Assembly (NCBI RefSeq): GCF_001435975.1
Contig: NZ_AYYR01000029.1
Location: 36,102-100,101 of the forward strand
Direction of reading: 5' to 3'
Source: Secundilactobacillus collinoides DSM 20515 = JCM 1123
Lineage (GTDB): Bacteria > Bacillota > Bacilli > Lactobacillales > Lactobacillaceae
Length of the DNA: 64,000 nt
Shown here: piece by piece, positions 44,864 to 54,801 of the stretch
Numbering within the stretch: the stretch's first letter is position 1
Layout of the letters: each line of letters opens with the position of its first letter
Position numbers and translations under genes: made by a program
The notes under the pieces: model-generated
What the model saw: only the letters and a program-made list of their open reading frames with translations
Databases searched by the model: none
What the model was told of the DNA's origin: nothing

Positions 44864-47139
44864 ATGAAAACAACTGTAATCGGCTACCCCCGAATCGGGA
44901 GCCATCGAGAATTAAAATTTGCTGAACAAAAATATTTCAAACAAACTGTATCCGCCGACGAGTTAGCTCAAACGGCTAGCGTATTGCGGCAAGAAAATCG
45001 TGGAACAGTCAGTGGTGCTGGTATCGACCAGTTACCATCAAACGACTTTTCATATTACGACACGACACTGGACACTGCGTTCTTATTAAACATCGTTCCG
45101 AAGCGGTACAAGGACTTAAACCTGTCCAGCTTAGACGAATACTTTGCTGAAGCACGTGGTTATCAGGGTGACAAGGGTGACGTTACGGCGTTGAGTATGA
45201 AGAAGTGGTTCAACACCAACTATCACTACATTGTGCCCGAATTTGACGATGACACCGACATTAAGTTAGTTGGCACTAAAGTTTTTGATGAATTCAAAGA
45301 AGCCAAGAATGCGGGCATCACGACTCGTCCCGTTTTGGTTGGACCATACACCCTGCTTAAATTGAGTGCCTACAAGGGCAGCAAGCGTCCCGCAGACTTT
45401 GCTGCAACACTCGTTAAGGCTATGATGCCGTACTCAGTCAATTGGCTGACTTAGGTGCTGAATGGGTCCAACTGGACGAGCCTTCACTGGTTAAGGACCA
45501 GTCCGAAGCTGATCTGGAACTCTTCACCGATCTCTACAAACCAATTCTTGCGACTAAACACGGCTTGAAAATTCTAGCACAAACTTATTTTGGTGATGTG
45601 CGTGACAGCTATGACTTGTTAACGTCATTAGATTTCGACGGACTCGGCCTCGATTTTCTCGAAGGTGCTGAGACGTTGGATCTCGTTAAGAGTAAGGGAT
45701 TTCCAGCCGACAAAACGCTATTTGCCGGGATTATCAATGGGAAAAATATTTGGAAAGCGAACTACGATAAAAAACTAGCCCTGATCAAACAACTTCCAGT
45801 AGCTGACGACAAGCTGGTTTTAAGCACATCGTGTTCTTTGCTCCACGTCCCATATACGTTGGCTAACGAACCGCAATTGGATGAAAAGTACAAGCGCTAC
45901 TTGGCCTTTGCTGCAGAAAAATTAACCGAATTGACGGATTTGGAAACGATCCTCACTGGTAACGGCGATGCCATTTTAAAGGCCAACCAAGCCTTATTTG
46001 CCCAACCGCGTTACGAAGAAAATGAAACAATCACTAGGCAAGTTGCTTCATTAAAAGAAAGTGATTTTCACCGCGAACCTGCTTTCGAAGAACGGGCAGC
46101 GATTCAAAAGAAGGAATTCAACCTGCCAGAATTACCAACAACGACAATTGGTTCTTTCCCGCAAACGCGTGAAGTACGTCGTAACCGGTCAAAGTTTAAG
46201 AAGGGTGAAATCACCAAGGATCAGTACGATGAATTTAATCGTGAACAGATCAAAGCATGCGTTGAATTTCAGGAAAAGATTGGCTTAGATGTGTTAGTTC
46301 ATGGTGAATTTGAACGAAACGACATGGTCGAATACTTTGGTGAACAGCTAGAAGGTTTCCTGTTTACCAGCAACGCTTGGGTTCAATCATATGGCGTCCG
46401 GTGTGTTAAGCCGCCAATAATCTGGGGTGATGTTGCTCGGACCCATGACATGACTGTCAAGGAATCCGTATATGCTCAAAGCCTCACCGACAAACCGGTT
46501 AAGGGGATGCTGACCGGTCCCGTTACCATTTTGAACTGGTCCTTCCCACGTGAAGACTTATCACCAAAGGAAACCACTTACCAGATTGCCCTCGCTATCC
46601 AAGCCGAAACGTTGGCACTGGAAAAGAACGGCATCAAAATCATTCAAATCGATGAACCCGCCTTACGGGAAAACTTGCCGTTGCGGAAGTCCGACTGGTA
46701 CAGTCGCTACCTCGACTGGGCAATTCCAGCATTCCGGCTCGTTCACAGCAAGGTGCAGCCATCAACTCAGGTCCACACGCACATGTGCTACAGTGAGTTT
46801 GGTGACATTCTCGATGCTATTGATGCCATGGACGCGGATGTCATTTCATTTGAAGCTTCTCGGGCTGATCTGACTTTGCTGGATCAACTCAACCGTGACC
46901 ACTTTAAGACTCACGTTGGCCCCGGTGTTTACGACATTCACTCTCCTCGGATTCCATCTGAGAAGGAGGTTGCCGGTACCATTGAAAAAATCTTGAAAAA
47001 GGTACCACTAAACAACGTATGGATCAACCCAGACTGTGGTTTGAAGACACGGGGCGAAACTGAAACCACCGCCAGTCTGGAAAACGTTGTTGCGGCAACC
47101 AAGGAAGTTCGTCAGGAACTCGCGCATGAAGGTCGTTAA
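44864..47139 (+). pseudogene. metE: Cobalamin-independent methionine synthase, frameshifted
   Basis: Two frames join into one 758-residue MetE. The first, 44864-45454, begins MKTTVIGYPRIGSHRELKF and loses homology after TLVKA, ending at an in-frame TAG. The second resumes from TATGATGCC at 45421 and continues ...[20 protein letters not shown] to the C-terminus with the zinc ligands HTHMCYSEF (His, Cys) and NPDCGLKTR (Cys). A single missing base after AAGGC at 45420/45421 explains it (expected Lys-Ala-Tyr-Asp-Ala). Intact MetE methylates homocysteine with methyl-tetrahydrofolate. The rest is unblemished, so the lesion is recent or a sequencing error. Confidence 0.88.
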
Positions 47140-47992
47140 TTGTTTCGAACATCGCCCCGTGATCTCGTTCGAAATCTTCCCACCGCGCGCAAAAGCCTCT
47201 GAGAAGGCAACCAACCGCTTTTATGCTTCATTAGATACGCTAGCCTCACTTGAACCCGCCTACATCAGTGTGACGTATGGGGCGGGCGGCAGTAACGACC
47301 ATGCCAGCACCTTGGCACTGTGCCGTTACATTAAGGTGCATTACGGCATCGGCGCTGTGGCCCACATTCCCGCAGTGGCCTTTAACGCACAATCGCTCAA
47401 AACCTATCTGGCAGACCTGAAGCAGGCCCACGTTGAAAACGTGCTGGCACTTCGCGGCGACCTGCCAGCGGACGGTCGGCCCAACAACGACTTTCCATTT
47501 GCTAGCGACCTCGTTGCGGCCATTAAGCGCGAAAGCGACCTCAACATTTTGGGCGCCTGCTACCCGGACGTACACCCGGAAGCTGAAAACTGTGTGGTAG
47601 ATGTGCAGCACCTCAAAGAAAAAGTGGACGCTGGGGCTTCCCAGTTGATTAGTCAACTCTTCTTTGAAAACGAACACTATTTCAGCTTCCTGGAACGTTG
47701 CGAACTAGCCGGCATCAAGGTTCCGATTCAGGCGGGTATCATGTCCGTCATCAATGAACGGCAAATTGCCAAAATGGCCACTATCGGCGGTGTCGAGTTA
47801 CCACCGAAGTTTCTAAAAATGATGCACCACTATCAAGACAACAAGATTGCGATGCGTGACGCGGGCATTGCCTACGCCGTTGACCAAATCGTTGACCTGC
47901 TTTCTGAAGGGGTCGATGGCATTCACTTGTACACCATGGATAATCCAGTGGTGACACAGCGAATCTGCAGTGCGATTAAGACTTTGATATAG
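47126..47992 (+). CDS. metF: 5,10-methylenetetrahydrofolate reductase
   Basis: 288 residues of the MTHFR barrel: [54 protein letters not shown] and [18 protein letters not shown]. It uses FAD and NADH to make methyl-tetrahydrofolate, the methyl donor for MetE. ATG 47126 lies within the last codons of metE, so the two are coupled; the metE frameshift may therefore also lower metF translation. The gene ends in TAG just before a hairpin element. Confidence 0.93.
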   Translation: MKVVNCFEHRPVISFEIFPPRAKASEKATNRFYASLDTLASLEPAYISVTYGAGGSNDHASTLALCRYIKVHYGIGAVAHIPAVAFNAQSLKTYLADLKQAHVENVLALRGDLPADGRPNNDFPFASDLVAAIKRESDLNILGACYPDVHPEAENCVVDVQHLKEKVDAGASQLISQLFFENEHYFSFLERCELAGIKVPIQAGIMSVINERQIAKMATIGGVELPPKFLKMMHHYQDNKIAMRDAGIAYAVDQIVDLLSEGVDGIHLYTMDNPVVTQRICSAIKTLI

Positions 47993-47993
47993 C

Positions 47994-48117
47994 TAGAGAG
48001 TGAAGGAAGGCGTTTAAGGGATGGAGCTTAACGGATTTTGAATCGAAAAGTCCGAATCTGACTTTTTGGCTCAGAGTCCGTTAGGCAGTAGCTGCTTGCC
48101 TTGCGAAACTCGTTTCC
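47994..48117 (+). repeat. Long nested hairpin element, copy 5
   Basis: TAGAGAGTGAAGGAAGGCG ... TGCCTTGCGAAACTCGTTTCC, starting two bases after the metF stop. Its arms have more mismatches than in other copies. 48253-48718 otherwise shows only a terminator. Confidence 0.75.
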
Positions 48118-48187
48118 ACTAGCTGGCCTAGAAATTTAACTTTTCGACTAATCGCAGAAAAGACTGTAACAAACCAGTTAAAGACTG

Positions 48188-48252
48188 GCGCAGAAGCGGA
48201 CTATTTTATAAAATCCGAGGTTTAGATTTTGTAAAATAGTCCGCTTCTGTGC
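48188..48252. repeat. Simple long hairpin, second family (copy B)
   Basis: GCGCAGAAGCGGACTATTTT and complement around loop GAGGTTTA. It pairs with the copy at 42841-42900 in both start (CAGAAGCGG) and design. Confidence 0.7.
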
Positions 48253-48328
48253 ATGCATTTATTTCGTGGCACTCAAATTAGTGGTTAAGAAAGTAGGTTA
48301 TTGAGTTTACCTCTAGAAGAAAGCAGAG

Positions 48329-48363
48329 GCTGAGACAAAAGACAATTTTGCCCCAGCTTTTTT
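48329..48363 (+). terminator. Intrinsic terminator downstream of metF
   Basis: GCTGAGACAAAA / TTTTGCCCCAGC stem and T6. Confidence 0.65.
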
Positions 48364-48718
48364 GATTTCTACCATTAGGTCCGTTGCTGACGTCCAAAGC
48401 AACTTTCTTTGGGTTAGTGACTTAAGGATTAGCCTCGTTCGCAGCTTATCCGCTGTGTTGCAATAATAAGAAATTGTTAGTCAGAAGGGTTATCAACTTA
48501 TGGTGCTCTGTCACGACCGGCCAATCTAAGTCGTACTAAAGCTCATTCATCAAACACCCCAGCAATCCGACCACCTTAACGAACCATAAAGTTCTTAACA
48601 CTTTCCTAAACGGACTTAAGAAGACTATAAGAAACGGCGAATAACAGTCAGAAGGTTAGAATACGCAAGTCAATGATGGTATAACTGTCTCATAATAAAA
48701 CGAAATGAGGTGGTTGAC

Positions 48719-49552
48719 ATGTTTCCATATCTTGGATTGAAAGCCAGCACTGATGAGACACAACTGGAAGAACGGTTGCAGCATCAGCCGGAGGTATTTG
48801 AATTTTACACGCAAGCCAGCGACATGACGCCAGATGGGTTAGCACATTTGAGCCAAATGATCGACCGGGTCAAATCAGCCGGTGTCGACCATGTCATCAT
48901 CCATCACCCAATGGCGTTTGACCATGCCCACAATGAACTGGCAGTTTCCGCGTTGCGTAATCCCGCATCGTACCAGTTTATGATGGGCAGTACTGAATCC
49001 ATCATCGAGTTAGCGAAAGCGAGGGACGTTCAGGTCTTGGTTCATGGTGCGTACAACGCTCCGTTGAGCTGGATAAAAGCACAGTTTGGCAGTCTGGAAG
49101 CAGGTCGTGAATTAGTATTTGACCGTCTGGACTATTTTAAGGCTCTGGGTGGCAATCACGTGATGTTTGAAAACGCACTATCGCCGTTATTTCGTTTCGG
49201 TGAGCCGGGCTTTGAACGCCGTATTATGGGGCACCACTACCGGTTGGCGTATGACATCAGCCACGCGTTTATCGTGCTTCACGGTGACAATGATAAGCTG
49301 GTGTCGAGCCTTGCGAGGTTAGCACCGCAGATTGTTCACTACCACCTGGTCGACTCAATGGGTCAAAAACATGATAGTTTACCGCTTGGTCAGGGAAATA
49401 TTGACTGGGTTCGGGTTAAACGGGTGCTGAACCCTAATGCGACCAACATTTACGAGATTACCTTGGATGACGAAGATAATTGTCAGGCCATGCTCGATAG
49501 CCATAACTACTTGAAATCACTGGATTCGCGGTCATTACTAGTTGGCAGATAG
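48719..49552 (+). CDS. Sugar phosphate isomerase/epimerase-like TIM barrel protein
   Basis: 277 residues. The pattern of the AP endonuclease 2/xylose isomerase-like barrel is visible: VFEFYTQASDM, VDHVIIHHPMAF (metal-binding His), VLVHGAYNAP, NHVMFENA (Glu), AYDISHAFI (Asp, His), HYHLVDSMG and EITLDDED (Glu). It probably acts on a sugar or related compound with a divalent metal; the substrate is unknown. ATG 48719 is well spaced from GAGGTGG; GTG 48710 is in frame. Monocistronic. Confidence 0.72.
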   Translation: MFPYLGLKASTDETQLEERLQHQPEVFEFYTQASDMTPDGLAHLSQMIDRVKSAGVDHVIIHHPMAFDHAHNELAVSALRNPASYQFMMGSTESIIELAKARDVQVLVHGAYNAPLSWIKAQFGSLEAGRELVFDRLDYFKALGGNHVMFENALSPLFRFGEPGFERRIMGHHYRLAYDISHAFIVLHGDNDKLVSSLARLAPQIVHYHLVDSMGQKHDSLPLGQGNIDWVRVKRVLNPNATNIYEITLDDEDNCQAMLDSHNYLKSLDSRSLLVGR

Positions 49553-49671
49553 GCTGTTCAAATTTGTTGACGACACTCCTTGCCCGCGGTATGATAATCT
49601 CATGCTTACGGGAACTTATATCAAAAATGCTTGATGAGTTGCCCTATTTCGACCGGGTTTCATTAAAAAGT

Positions 49672-49710
49672 GACACTCGTCTGATTAAAGTCAGACGAGT
49701 GTCTTTCTTT
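49672..49710 (+). terminator. Intrinsic terminator
   Basis: GACACTCGTCTGA / TCAGACGAGTGTC stem, then TTTCTTTG. Confidence 0.85.
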
Positions 49711-49722
49711 GTCTTGAGGTAA

Positions 49723-49780
49723 ACACAACATGTAGTGGTTCACGTGCCGAATTTCTTTAAATTGTACACAATATATGGTT
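49723..49780 (+). promoter_or_regulatory. Pair of NrdR boxes before nrdD
   Basis: ACACAACATGTAGTGG (49723-49738) and ACACAATATATGG (from 49766) fit the NrdR box ACACWATATNTWGTGT; their starts are 43 bases apart, about four helical turns. NrdR represses ribonucleotide reductase genes when dATP is high. Confidence 0.7.
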
Positions 49781-49848
49781 GAAGACTGCACTGGAAATCG
49801 GTATTATTATAGAGAAGAATCATTTTTCAAGAAATAGGGGTGGCTGAT

Positions 49849-52047
49849 ATGCAAGAAACACGTACAGATCGCGTTGACGCCCTGACTGTCATTAAACGTG
49901 ACGGCCGGAGTGTCAGCTTTAACGGCGATAAAATTCAAACTGCGATTTTAAAAGCAGCCAAGAAGGTGAACGACGAATTAGATGCTAGTGATTATCAGAC
50001 AATCGACTCAGTAGTTGCTGATGTTGAACGTGAAATTACTGACCGATTTGACGATAACGTTAAAATCTACGAAATTCAAAACATCGTGGAACACGAATTG
50101 ATGGAGCAGCACCAGTATGACTGGGCCGAAGAATACATCAACTACCGAACGCAAAAAGATTTAAAGCGAAATCAAGCAACTGATATCAACTTTACGATTC
50201 AAAAGTTGCTACATAAAGACGCTACGGTGGTTAACGAAAATGCCAACAAAGATAGTAACGTTTTTAACACGCAGCGTGATTTGACTGCCGGCACCGTTGC
50301 CCGTTCAATCGGACTAAAGATGTTGCCGCCAAAGGTTGCCAACGCCCATCTAAAGGGCGACATTCACTGGCACGATTTGGATTACCAACCATACAGCGCA
50401 ATGACGAATTGCTGTTTGATCGATTTTAAGGAAATGCTGAACCATGGTTTCAAGATTGGTAACGCCGAAGTAGAGCCGCCTCACTCAATCGAGACCGCCA
50501 CTGCCCAGATGTCACAGATTATTGCTAATGTGGCTTCAAGCCAGTACGGTGGCTGTTCTGCTGACCGCGTGGACGAACTGCTCGCGCCATTTGCTAAGAA
50601 GAACTATGACAAGCACATGGTTGACGCCAAGGAATGGATCGAAGGCGAAGCAAAGCAGGACGCTTTTGCCAAAGCAAAGACTAAGAAGGATATTTACGAC
50701 GCCATGCAGGCGCTTGAATACGAAATCAACACATTGTACTCATCACAAGGGCAAACACCGTTTACGACCCTTGGCTTCGGCTTAGGAACAAACTGGATCG
50801 AACGTGAGATTCAAAAGTCTATTTTGAAGGTTCGTATCGAAGGCTTGGGTAAGGAAAAGCGGACAGCGATTTTCCCTAAGCTGGTCTTTACAATCAAACG
50901 CGGCTTGAACTTGAAGCCTGGAGATCCTAACTACGACGTTAAGGAACTTGCTGTTGAATGTGCCACAAAGCGGATGTACCCCGACGTTTTAATGTACGAT
51001 AAAATTGTTGAACTGACTGGCTCCTTCAAAGCACCAATGGGCTGTCGGAGTTTCTTGCAGGGCTGGAAGGACGAGAACGGTAAAGAAGTGAACGCCGGGC
51101 GGATGAACCTGGGTGTTGTGACGATGAACTTACCGCGCATTGCACTTGAAGCAAAGGGTGACATGGACAAGTTCTGGTCAATTCTGGAAGAACGTCTATC
51201 AATTTGTAAAGAAGCACTGGTATTCAAGGTTAACCGTGCTAAGCAGGCTCGACCTGAAAACGCCCCAATTTTGTACGAATACGGCGCCTTTGGGAAACGA
51301 CTGAAGCGCACTGATTCCGTTGACGAGTTGTTCAAGAATAAGCGCGCCACCGTTTCATTAGGCTACATTGGCCTGTACGAAGTGGGGACTGCTTTCTTTG
51401 GGCCAACTTGGGAAAAGAATCCGGAAGCTAAGCAGTTTACTATCGACGTGGTGAAAGACCTCTATGACCACTGTAAACAGTGGGAAGACGAATACGGTTA
51501 CCACTTCAGCGTTTACGCCACCCCTGCAGAAAGCTTGACGAACACCTTCTGCCAAGCTGATATTAAGAAGTTTGGCCGGATCAAGGACATTACGGACAAG
51601 GAATACTATACTAACAGTTTCCACTACGATGTTCGTAAAGCACCAACTCCGTTTGAAAAGATCGACTTTGAAAAAGACTATCCAAAGTATAGTGCCGGTG
51701 GTTTTATCCACTACTGTGAATACCCGAACCTGAAGCAAAACCCAAAGGCGCTTGAAGCAGTTTGGGACTACGCGTACGACCGGATCGGCTACCTCGGCAC
51801 CAACACGCCAATCGACCAGTGTTTTGCATGCGGCTTCAAGGGTGAATTCAAGCCAACTGCAAAGGGCTTTGAATGCCCACAATGCGGCAACCACGATCCT
51901 GCAACCTGCGACGTTGTGAAGCGGACCTGCGGCTACTTGGGCAACCCAAACCAACGCCCAATGGTGCACGGCCGTCACGTGGAAATTGCCAGCCGGGTCA
52001 AGCATATGACGCTAGGTAATGATAATAATGATGTGGCACGTCAGTAG
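49849..52047 (+). CDS. nrdD: Anaerobic ribonucleoside-triphosphate reductase
   Basis: 732 residues. N-terminal ATP-cone (VIKRDGRSVSFNGDKIQTAILKA), central ten-stranded barrel with NCCLIDF and MGCRSFL, a C-terminal zinc site with two CxxC pairs (CFACGF ... CPQCGN) and the glycyl radical loop RTCGYLG (Gly about residue 695). It reduces ribonucleoside triphosphates to deoxy forms without oxygen, after activation by NrdG. ATG 49849 is spaced from GGGGTGG; GTG 49840 is in frame. The TAG stop is the start of hairpin copy 6. Confidence 0.95.
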   Translation: MQETRTDRVDALTVIKRDGRSVSFNGDKIQTAILKAAKKVNDELDASDYQTIDSVVADVEREITDRFDDNVKIYEIQNIVEHELMEQHQYDWAEEYINYRTQKDLKRNQATDINFTIQKLLHKDATVVNENANKDSNVFNTQRDLTAGTVARSIGLKMLPPKVANAHLKGDIHWHDLDYQPYSAMTNCCLIDFKEMLNHGFKIGNAEVEPPHSIETATAQMSQIIANVASSQYGGCSADRVDELLAPFAKKNYDKHMVDAKEWIEGEAKQDAFAKAKTKKDIYDAMQALEYEINTLYSSQGQTPFTTLGFGLGTNWIEREIQKSILKVRIEGLGKEKRTAIFPKLVFTIKRGLNLKPGDPNYDVKELAVECATKRMYPDVLMYDKIVELTGSFKAPMGCRSFLQGWKDENGKEVNAGRMNLGVVTMNLPRIALEAKGDMDKFWSILEERLSICKEALVFKVNRAKQARPENAPILYEYGAFGKRLKRTDSVDELFKNKRATVSLGYIGLYEVGTAFFGPTWEKNPEAKQFTIDVVKDLYDHCKQWEDEYGYHFSVYATPAESLTNTFCQADIKKFGRIKDITDKEYYTNSFHYDVRKAPTPFEKIDFEKDYPKYSAGGFIHYCEYPNLKQNPKALEAVWDYAYDRIGYLGTNTPIDQCFACGFKGEFKPTAKGFECPQCGNHDPATCDVVKRTCGYLGNPNQRPMVHGRHVEIASRVKHMTLGNDNNDVARQ

Positions 52048-52121
52048 CGTGTGAAAATAGGTGTTTTGAGGGCAGAAGTCCCATACAAGGGAACCCTCAA
52101 CCTTCGGAAACACGTTTCGGC
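52045..52121 (+). repeat. Short version of the hairpin element, copy 6, inside the nrdD-nrdG operon
   Basis: TAGCGTGTGAAAATAGG ... CCTTCGGAAACACGTTTCGGC. Only 77 bases; the long apex is gone (TGAGGGCAGAAGTCCC...GGGAACCCTCA remains). It begins at the nrdD stop. Confidence 0.75.
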
Positions 52122-52225
52122 AATGTCAAAACAGAACCAAAATCCTAAAACTATAACAAAAATAATCTCCGTAGAAGTACCGCTATCATAAGTGCTTTCA
52201 GATTAACGCTACCTTCTCCGGATGT

Positions 52226-52282
52226 AATGCCACTGTCAATTCGGCTGACAACGTCACGTTGCTTTCTCTTGATAGTGGCATT
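52226..52282 (+). other. Hairpin between nrdD and nrdG
   Basis: AATGCCACTGTCAA / TTGATAGTGGCATT stem with an inner GACAACGTCACGTTG hairpin, 74 bases before nrdG. It lacks a T tract, so it may tune mRNA stability or attenuation rather than terminate. Confidence 0.5.
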
Positions 52283-52355
52283 TGTTTGCGGGTGGCAACG
52301 CGCCGCTCTAGCAGAATCAACGATAATTACGTATATCTTAAAAGGGGACTTCTTG

Positions 52356-52940
52356 ATGTCTAACACAACTGAAAAGCTGCCTAAAAATCCAAAACCAAAA
52401 GAATGGTTAGCCTCTGACCTCAGTCAGCAGTACATTGCAAGTTACAAACCATTCAATTTCGTGGATGGCGAGGGTGTGCGCTGCAGTCTCTATGTCTCTG
52501 GTTGTAAATTCGACTGTCCAGGCTGCTACAACAAGGTCGCACAAAACTTCCACTTTGGCCATCCCTATACCCAAGAGCTTGAGGACCAAATCATTAAGGA
52601 TTTGAGCCAAGACTACGTGCAGGGTCTGACTTTGTTGGGTGGCGAACCATTCTTGAATACTCAGGTCTGCATTAAGTTGGCTAAACGAATCCGTAAAGAA
52701 TTTGGGCACGACAAGGATATCTGGAGTTGGACCGGTTACAAGTGGGAAGAGTTAATGCAGGAGTCTGACGACAAGTTGGAACTGCTGAACTTGATCGATA
52801 TTTTGATTGATGGTCGGTTCTTGCAATCCAAGATGGATTTGACCCTTCAGTTCAGGGGCAGCTCGAACCAAAAAATCATCAAAGTGCCCGAATCACTTGA
52901 AAAGGGCAAGATCGTTTTGTGGGATAAGCTAATTAAGTAG
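52356..52940 (+). CDS. nrdG: Anaerobic ribonucleotide reductase activating protein
   Basis: 194 residues. Radical SAM protein with CKFDCPGC (CxxxCxxC) binding the 4Fe-4S cluster, LLGGEP for SAM, and WSWTGYKWEEL as in NrdG. It creates the glycyl radical on NrdD. GGGGA lies 7 bases before ATG 52356. It follows nrdD after a 308-base gap filled by hairpin copy 6 and another hairpin, unusually long for this pair. Confidence 0.94.
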   Translation: MSNTTEKLPKNPKPKEWLASDLSQQYIASYKPFNFVDGEGVRCSLYVSGCKFDCPGCYNKVAQNFHFGHPYTQELEDQIIKDLSQDYVQGLTLLGGEPFLNTQVCIKLAKRIRKEFGHDKDIWSWTGYKWEELMQESDDKLELLNLIDILIDGRFLQSKMDLTLQFRGSSNQKIIKVPESLEKGKIVLWDKLIK

Positions 52941-53004
52941 CGTGTGCAACAAGGGAGTTAGCGACTTCTGAAGTAGCCTGCTGTCTTGTTGAACAAGTAT
53001 CCCC
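52938..53004 (+). repeat. Degenerate hairpin element, copy 7
   Basis: TAGCGTGTGCAACAAGGGAG ... CTGTCTTGTTGAACAAG, at the nrdG stop. Arms CAACAAG / CTTGTTG remain; the 3' CGTTTCGGC tail is lost. Confidence 0.55.
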
Positions 53005-53070
53005 GTATCTGTGAAGCATATTATTCATGAAATAAAGAAATCCAGTTTGACGAACAAACGCGTCATGCGA

Positions 53071-53133
53071 TAATCCCTTTGTGGTTGTCAGATGAAATAT
53101 AATAATTCATCTGACAACTATGGAGGGATTTTT
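53071..53133 (+). terminator. Terminator downstream of nrdG
   Basis: A long stem AATCCCTTTGTGGTTGTCAG and complement (one mismatch region), ending in GGGATTTTT. Confidence 0.85.
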
Positions 53134-53311
53134 GTATGTATTGGCACGTCATCGTTGTTTATGAGCTGACACACCGCAATGAATAACCAAGAAAGATGGC
53201 TGTTTTCGCTATCCCGGCAGGCACCAGTAATTTTGAGCAAAATTTAACAACTGTTCGACTTTTTTATCCTATAATAGAAGTAACTATGTAACTAAAGGGA
53301 GGAATGGTGCC

Positions 53312-53923
53312 ATGAAGTGTCCCTGGGCTGACGGTGACAACGCTGCAATGACTGCTTATCATGACCATGAGTGGGGGTTTGTAACCACTGATGAAACAGC
53401 TACGTTTGAACTGATGGTGCTTGAAATGATGCAGGCTGGTCTCAGTTGGCAAACGGTTTTGAACAAACGGGCAGCATTTAAATCGGCTTTTGCAAACTAC
53501 GATCTCACTCAAATCGCTGACTTTAAGCAACCGGAAATTGATACCTTGATGGCAAACGCGGGCATCATTCGTAATAAGCGGAAAATCCTAGCGACTATCA
53601 ATAACGCGCAACTTTTGCAAAAATGGCATTCGGCTGGTCAAACGGTGATTGCCTACTTGTGGTCGTTCGTCGATTACGAACCTCAAAATTCGCAATTGAG
53701 AAGCATGACGGATTTGCCGGCACAAACTGATTTGTCGAAACGAATTAGTAAAACACTAAAAAAGCAGGGCTTTCAGTTTTTGGGGCCGAACATCGTTTAC
53801 TCTTGGTTACAAGCGCTGGGCATCATTAATGATCATTTAACCACCTGTGACAGGTATGAACCCGCCATTGCGTTTGGCAACGCGCACCACGATGCTTTGA
53901 TGGCGCTTAAAAAAACGCTTTGA
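53312..53923 (+). CDS. tag: DNA-3-methyladenine glycosylase I
   Basis: 203 residues. CPWADGDN at the N-terminus gives the zinc Cys, YHDHEWG the zinc His and the family hallmark, FELMVLEMMQAGLSWQTVLNKR the helix-hairpin-helix entry, and FLGPNIVYSWLQALGIINDHLTTC the second His/Cys zinc pair. It removes 3-methyladenine from alkylated DNA. GGGAGG lies 8 bases before ATG 53312. Monocistronic. Confidence 0.94.
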   Translation: MKCPWADGDNAAMTAYHDHEWGFVTTDETATFELMVLEMMQAGLSWQTVLNKRAAFKSAFANYDLTQIADFKQPEIDTLMANAGIIRNKRKILATINNAQLLQKWHSAGQTVIAYLWSFVDYEPQNSQLRSMTDLPAQTDLSKRISKTLKKQGFQFLGPNIVYSWLQALGIINDHLTTCDRYEPAIAFGNAHHDALMALKKTL

Positions 53924-54106
53924 CATCAAATTGTCATCAAAATATGACATTAAAATGACACCAGCGTTGCAAAATCTCAACAATTAAGGATTAAAATACC
54001 AAATTGTGTTTAAGAAATTGGTTATTGGTTGATTTTAGAATTAAAAATCGCTAATTTATGAAGCAGGAGAAACAGGACAACTACGGATGTTAGGGAAGGT
54101 GCCAGG

Positions 54107-54796
54107 TTGAATAAAGAACTTAGAATATTAATAGTAGAAGACGACGAAGCGTTAGCCAATAGTTTGGAGCGCATACTTAACGAAATCGCCACTACGACGG
54201 TCAGTAATGATGGTCTCGAAGGGCAAATGCTTGGGCAGGAAGGCATTTTCGACCTTGCTGTGCTGGATTTAATGTTGCCGCAAGTTAACGGCTACGATAT
54301 TTTGAAGTACTGGCGAAACGAAGCTAAATTGGATATGCCAGTATTGATCTTAACGGCGAAGGATACTTTGGACGACAAAGTTCGCGGCTTTCAGTTGGGT
54401 GCGGATGATTATTTAACCAAGCCGTTTCATCGTGAAGAGCTCATTATGCGGGTCAAAGCACTACTGCGCCGTTCCGGCAGCATGGGCAATGACAACCAAC
54501 TGACAGTGGGCGATTTTTCGGCTAATTTAAATAACCGGACGGTGGCCATTGATGGTACAAACTTGGAGCTCAATGGTAAGGAGTACGATCTGCTGGTTTA
54601 CTTCCTGCAAAACCCCGATACCATTATCACGAAGGACCAAATTTTTGACCGTCTCTGGGGGTTTGACTCTGATACAGCACTTTCGGTTGTTGAAGTCTAT
54701 ATGAGTAATTTACGTAAGAAAATTAAGCAATTAAACACTAACCAACCCATTCGGACACTGAGAAACGTGGGGTATATGTTAGAAACGGAGGCCTAA
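54107..54796 (+). CDS. ciaR: Response regulator, OmpR family (CiaR-like)
   Basis: 229 residues. Receiver domain with acidic pair EDDE, phosphoacceptor Asp in LAVLDLMLP (about residue 53), Thr in ILTAKD and Lys in YLTKPF; then the winged-helix DNA-binding domain ending VRTLRNVGYMLE-like (IRTLRNVGYMLE). LDDKVRGFQLGADDYLTKPFHREELIMRVKALLRRSG matches CiaR of streptococci and lactobacilli closely. Start is TTG 54107 after GGGAAGGTG. The kinase gene follows 5 bases later. Confidence 0.85.
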   Translation: MNKELRILIVEDDEALANSLERILNEIATTTVSNDGLEGQMLGQEGIFDLAVLDLMLPQVNGYDILKYWRNEAKLDMPVLILTAKDTLDDKVRGFQLGADDYLTKPFHREELIMRVKALLRRSGSMGNDNQLTVGDFSANLNNRTVAIDGTNLELNGKEYDLLVYFLQNPDTIITKDQIFDRLWGFDSDTALSVVEVYMSNLRKKIKQLNTNQPIRTLRNVGYMLETEA

Positions 54797-54801
54797 ATCG
54801 C

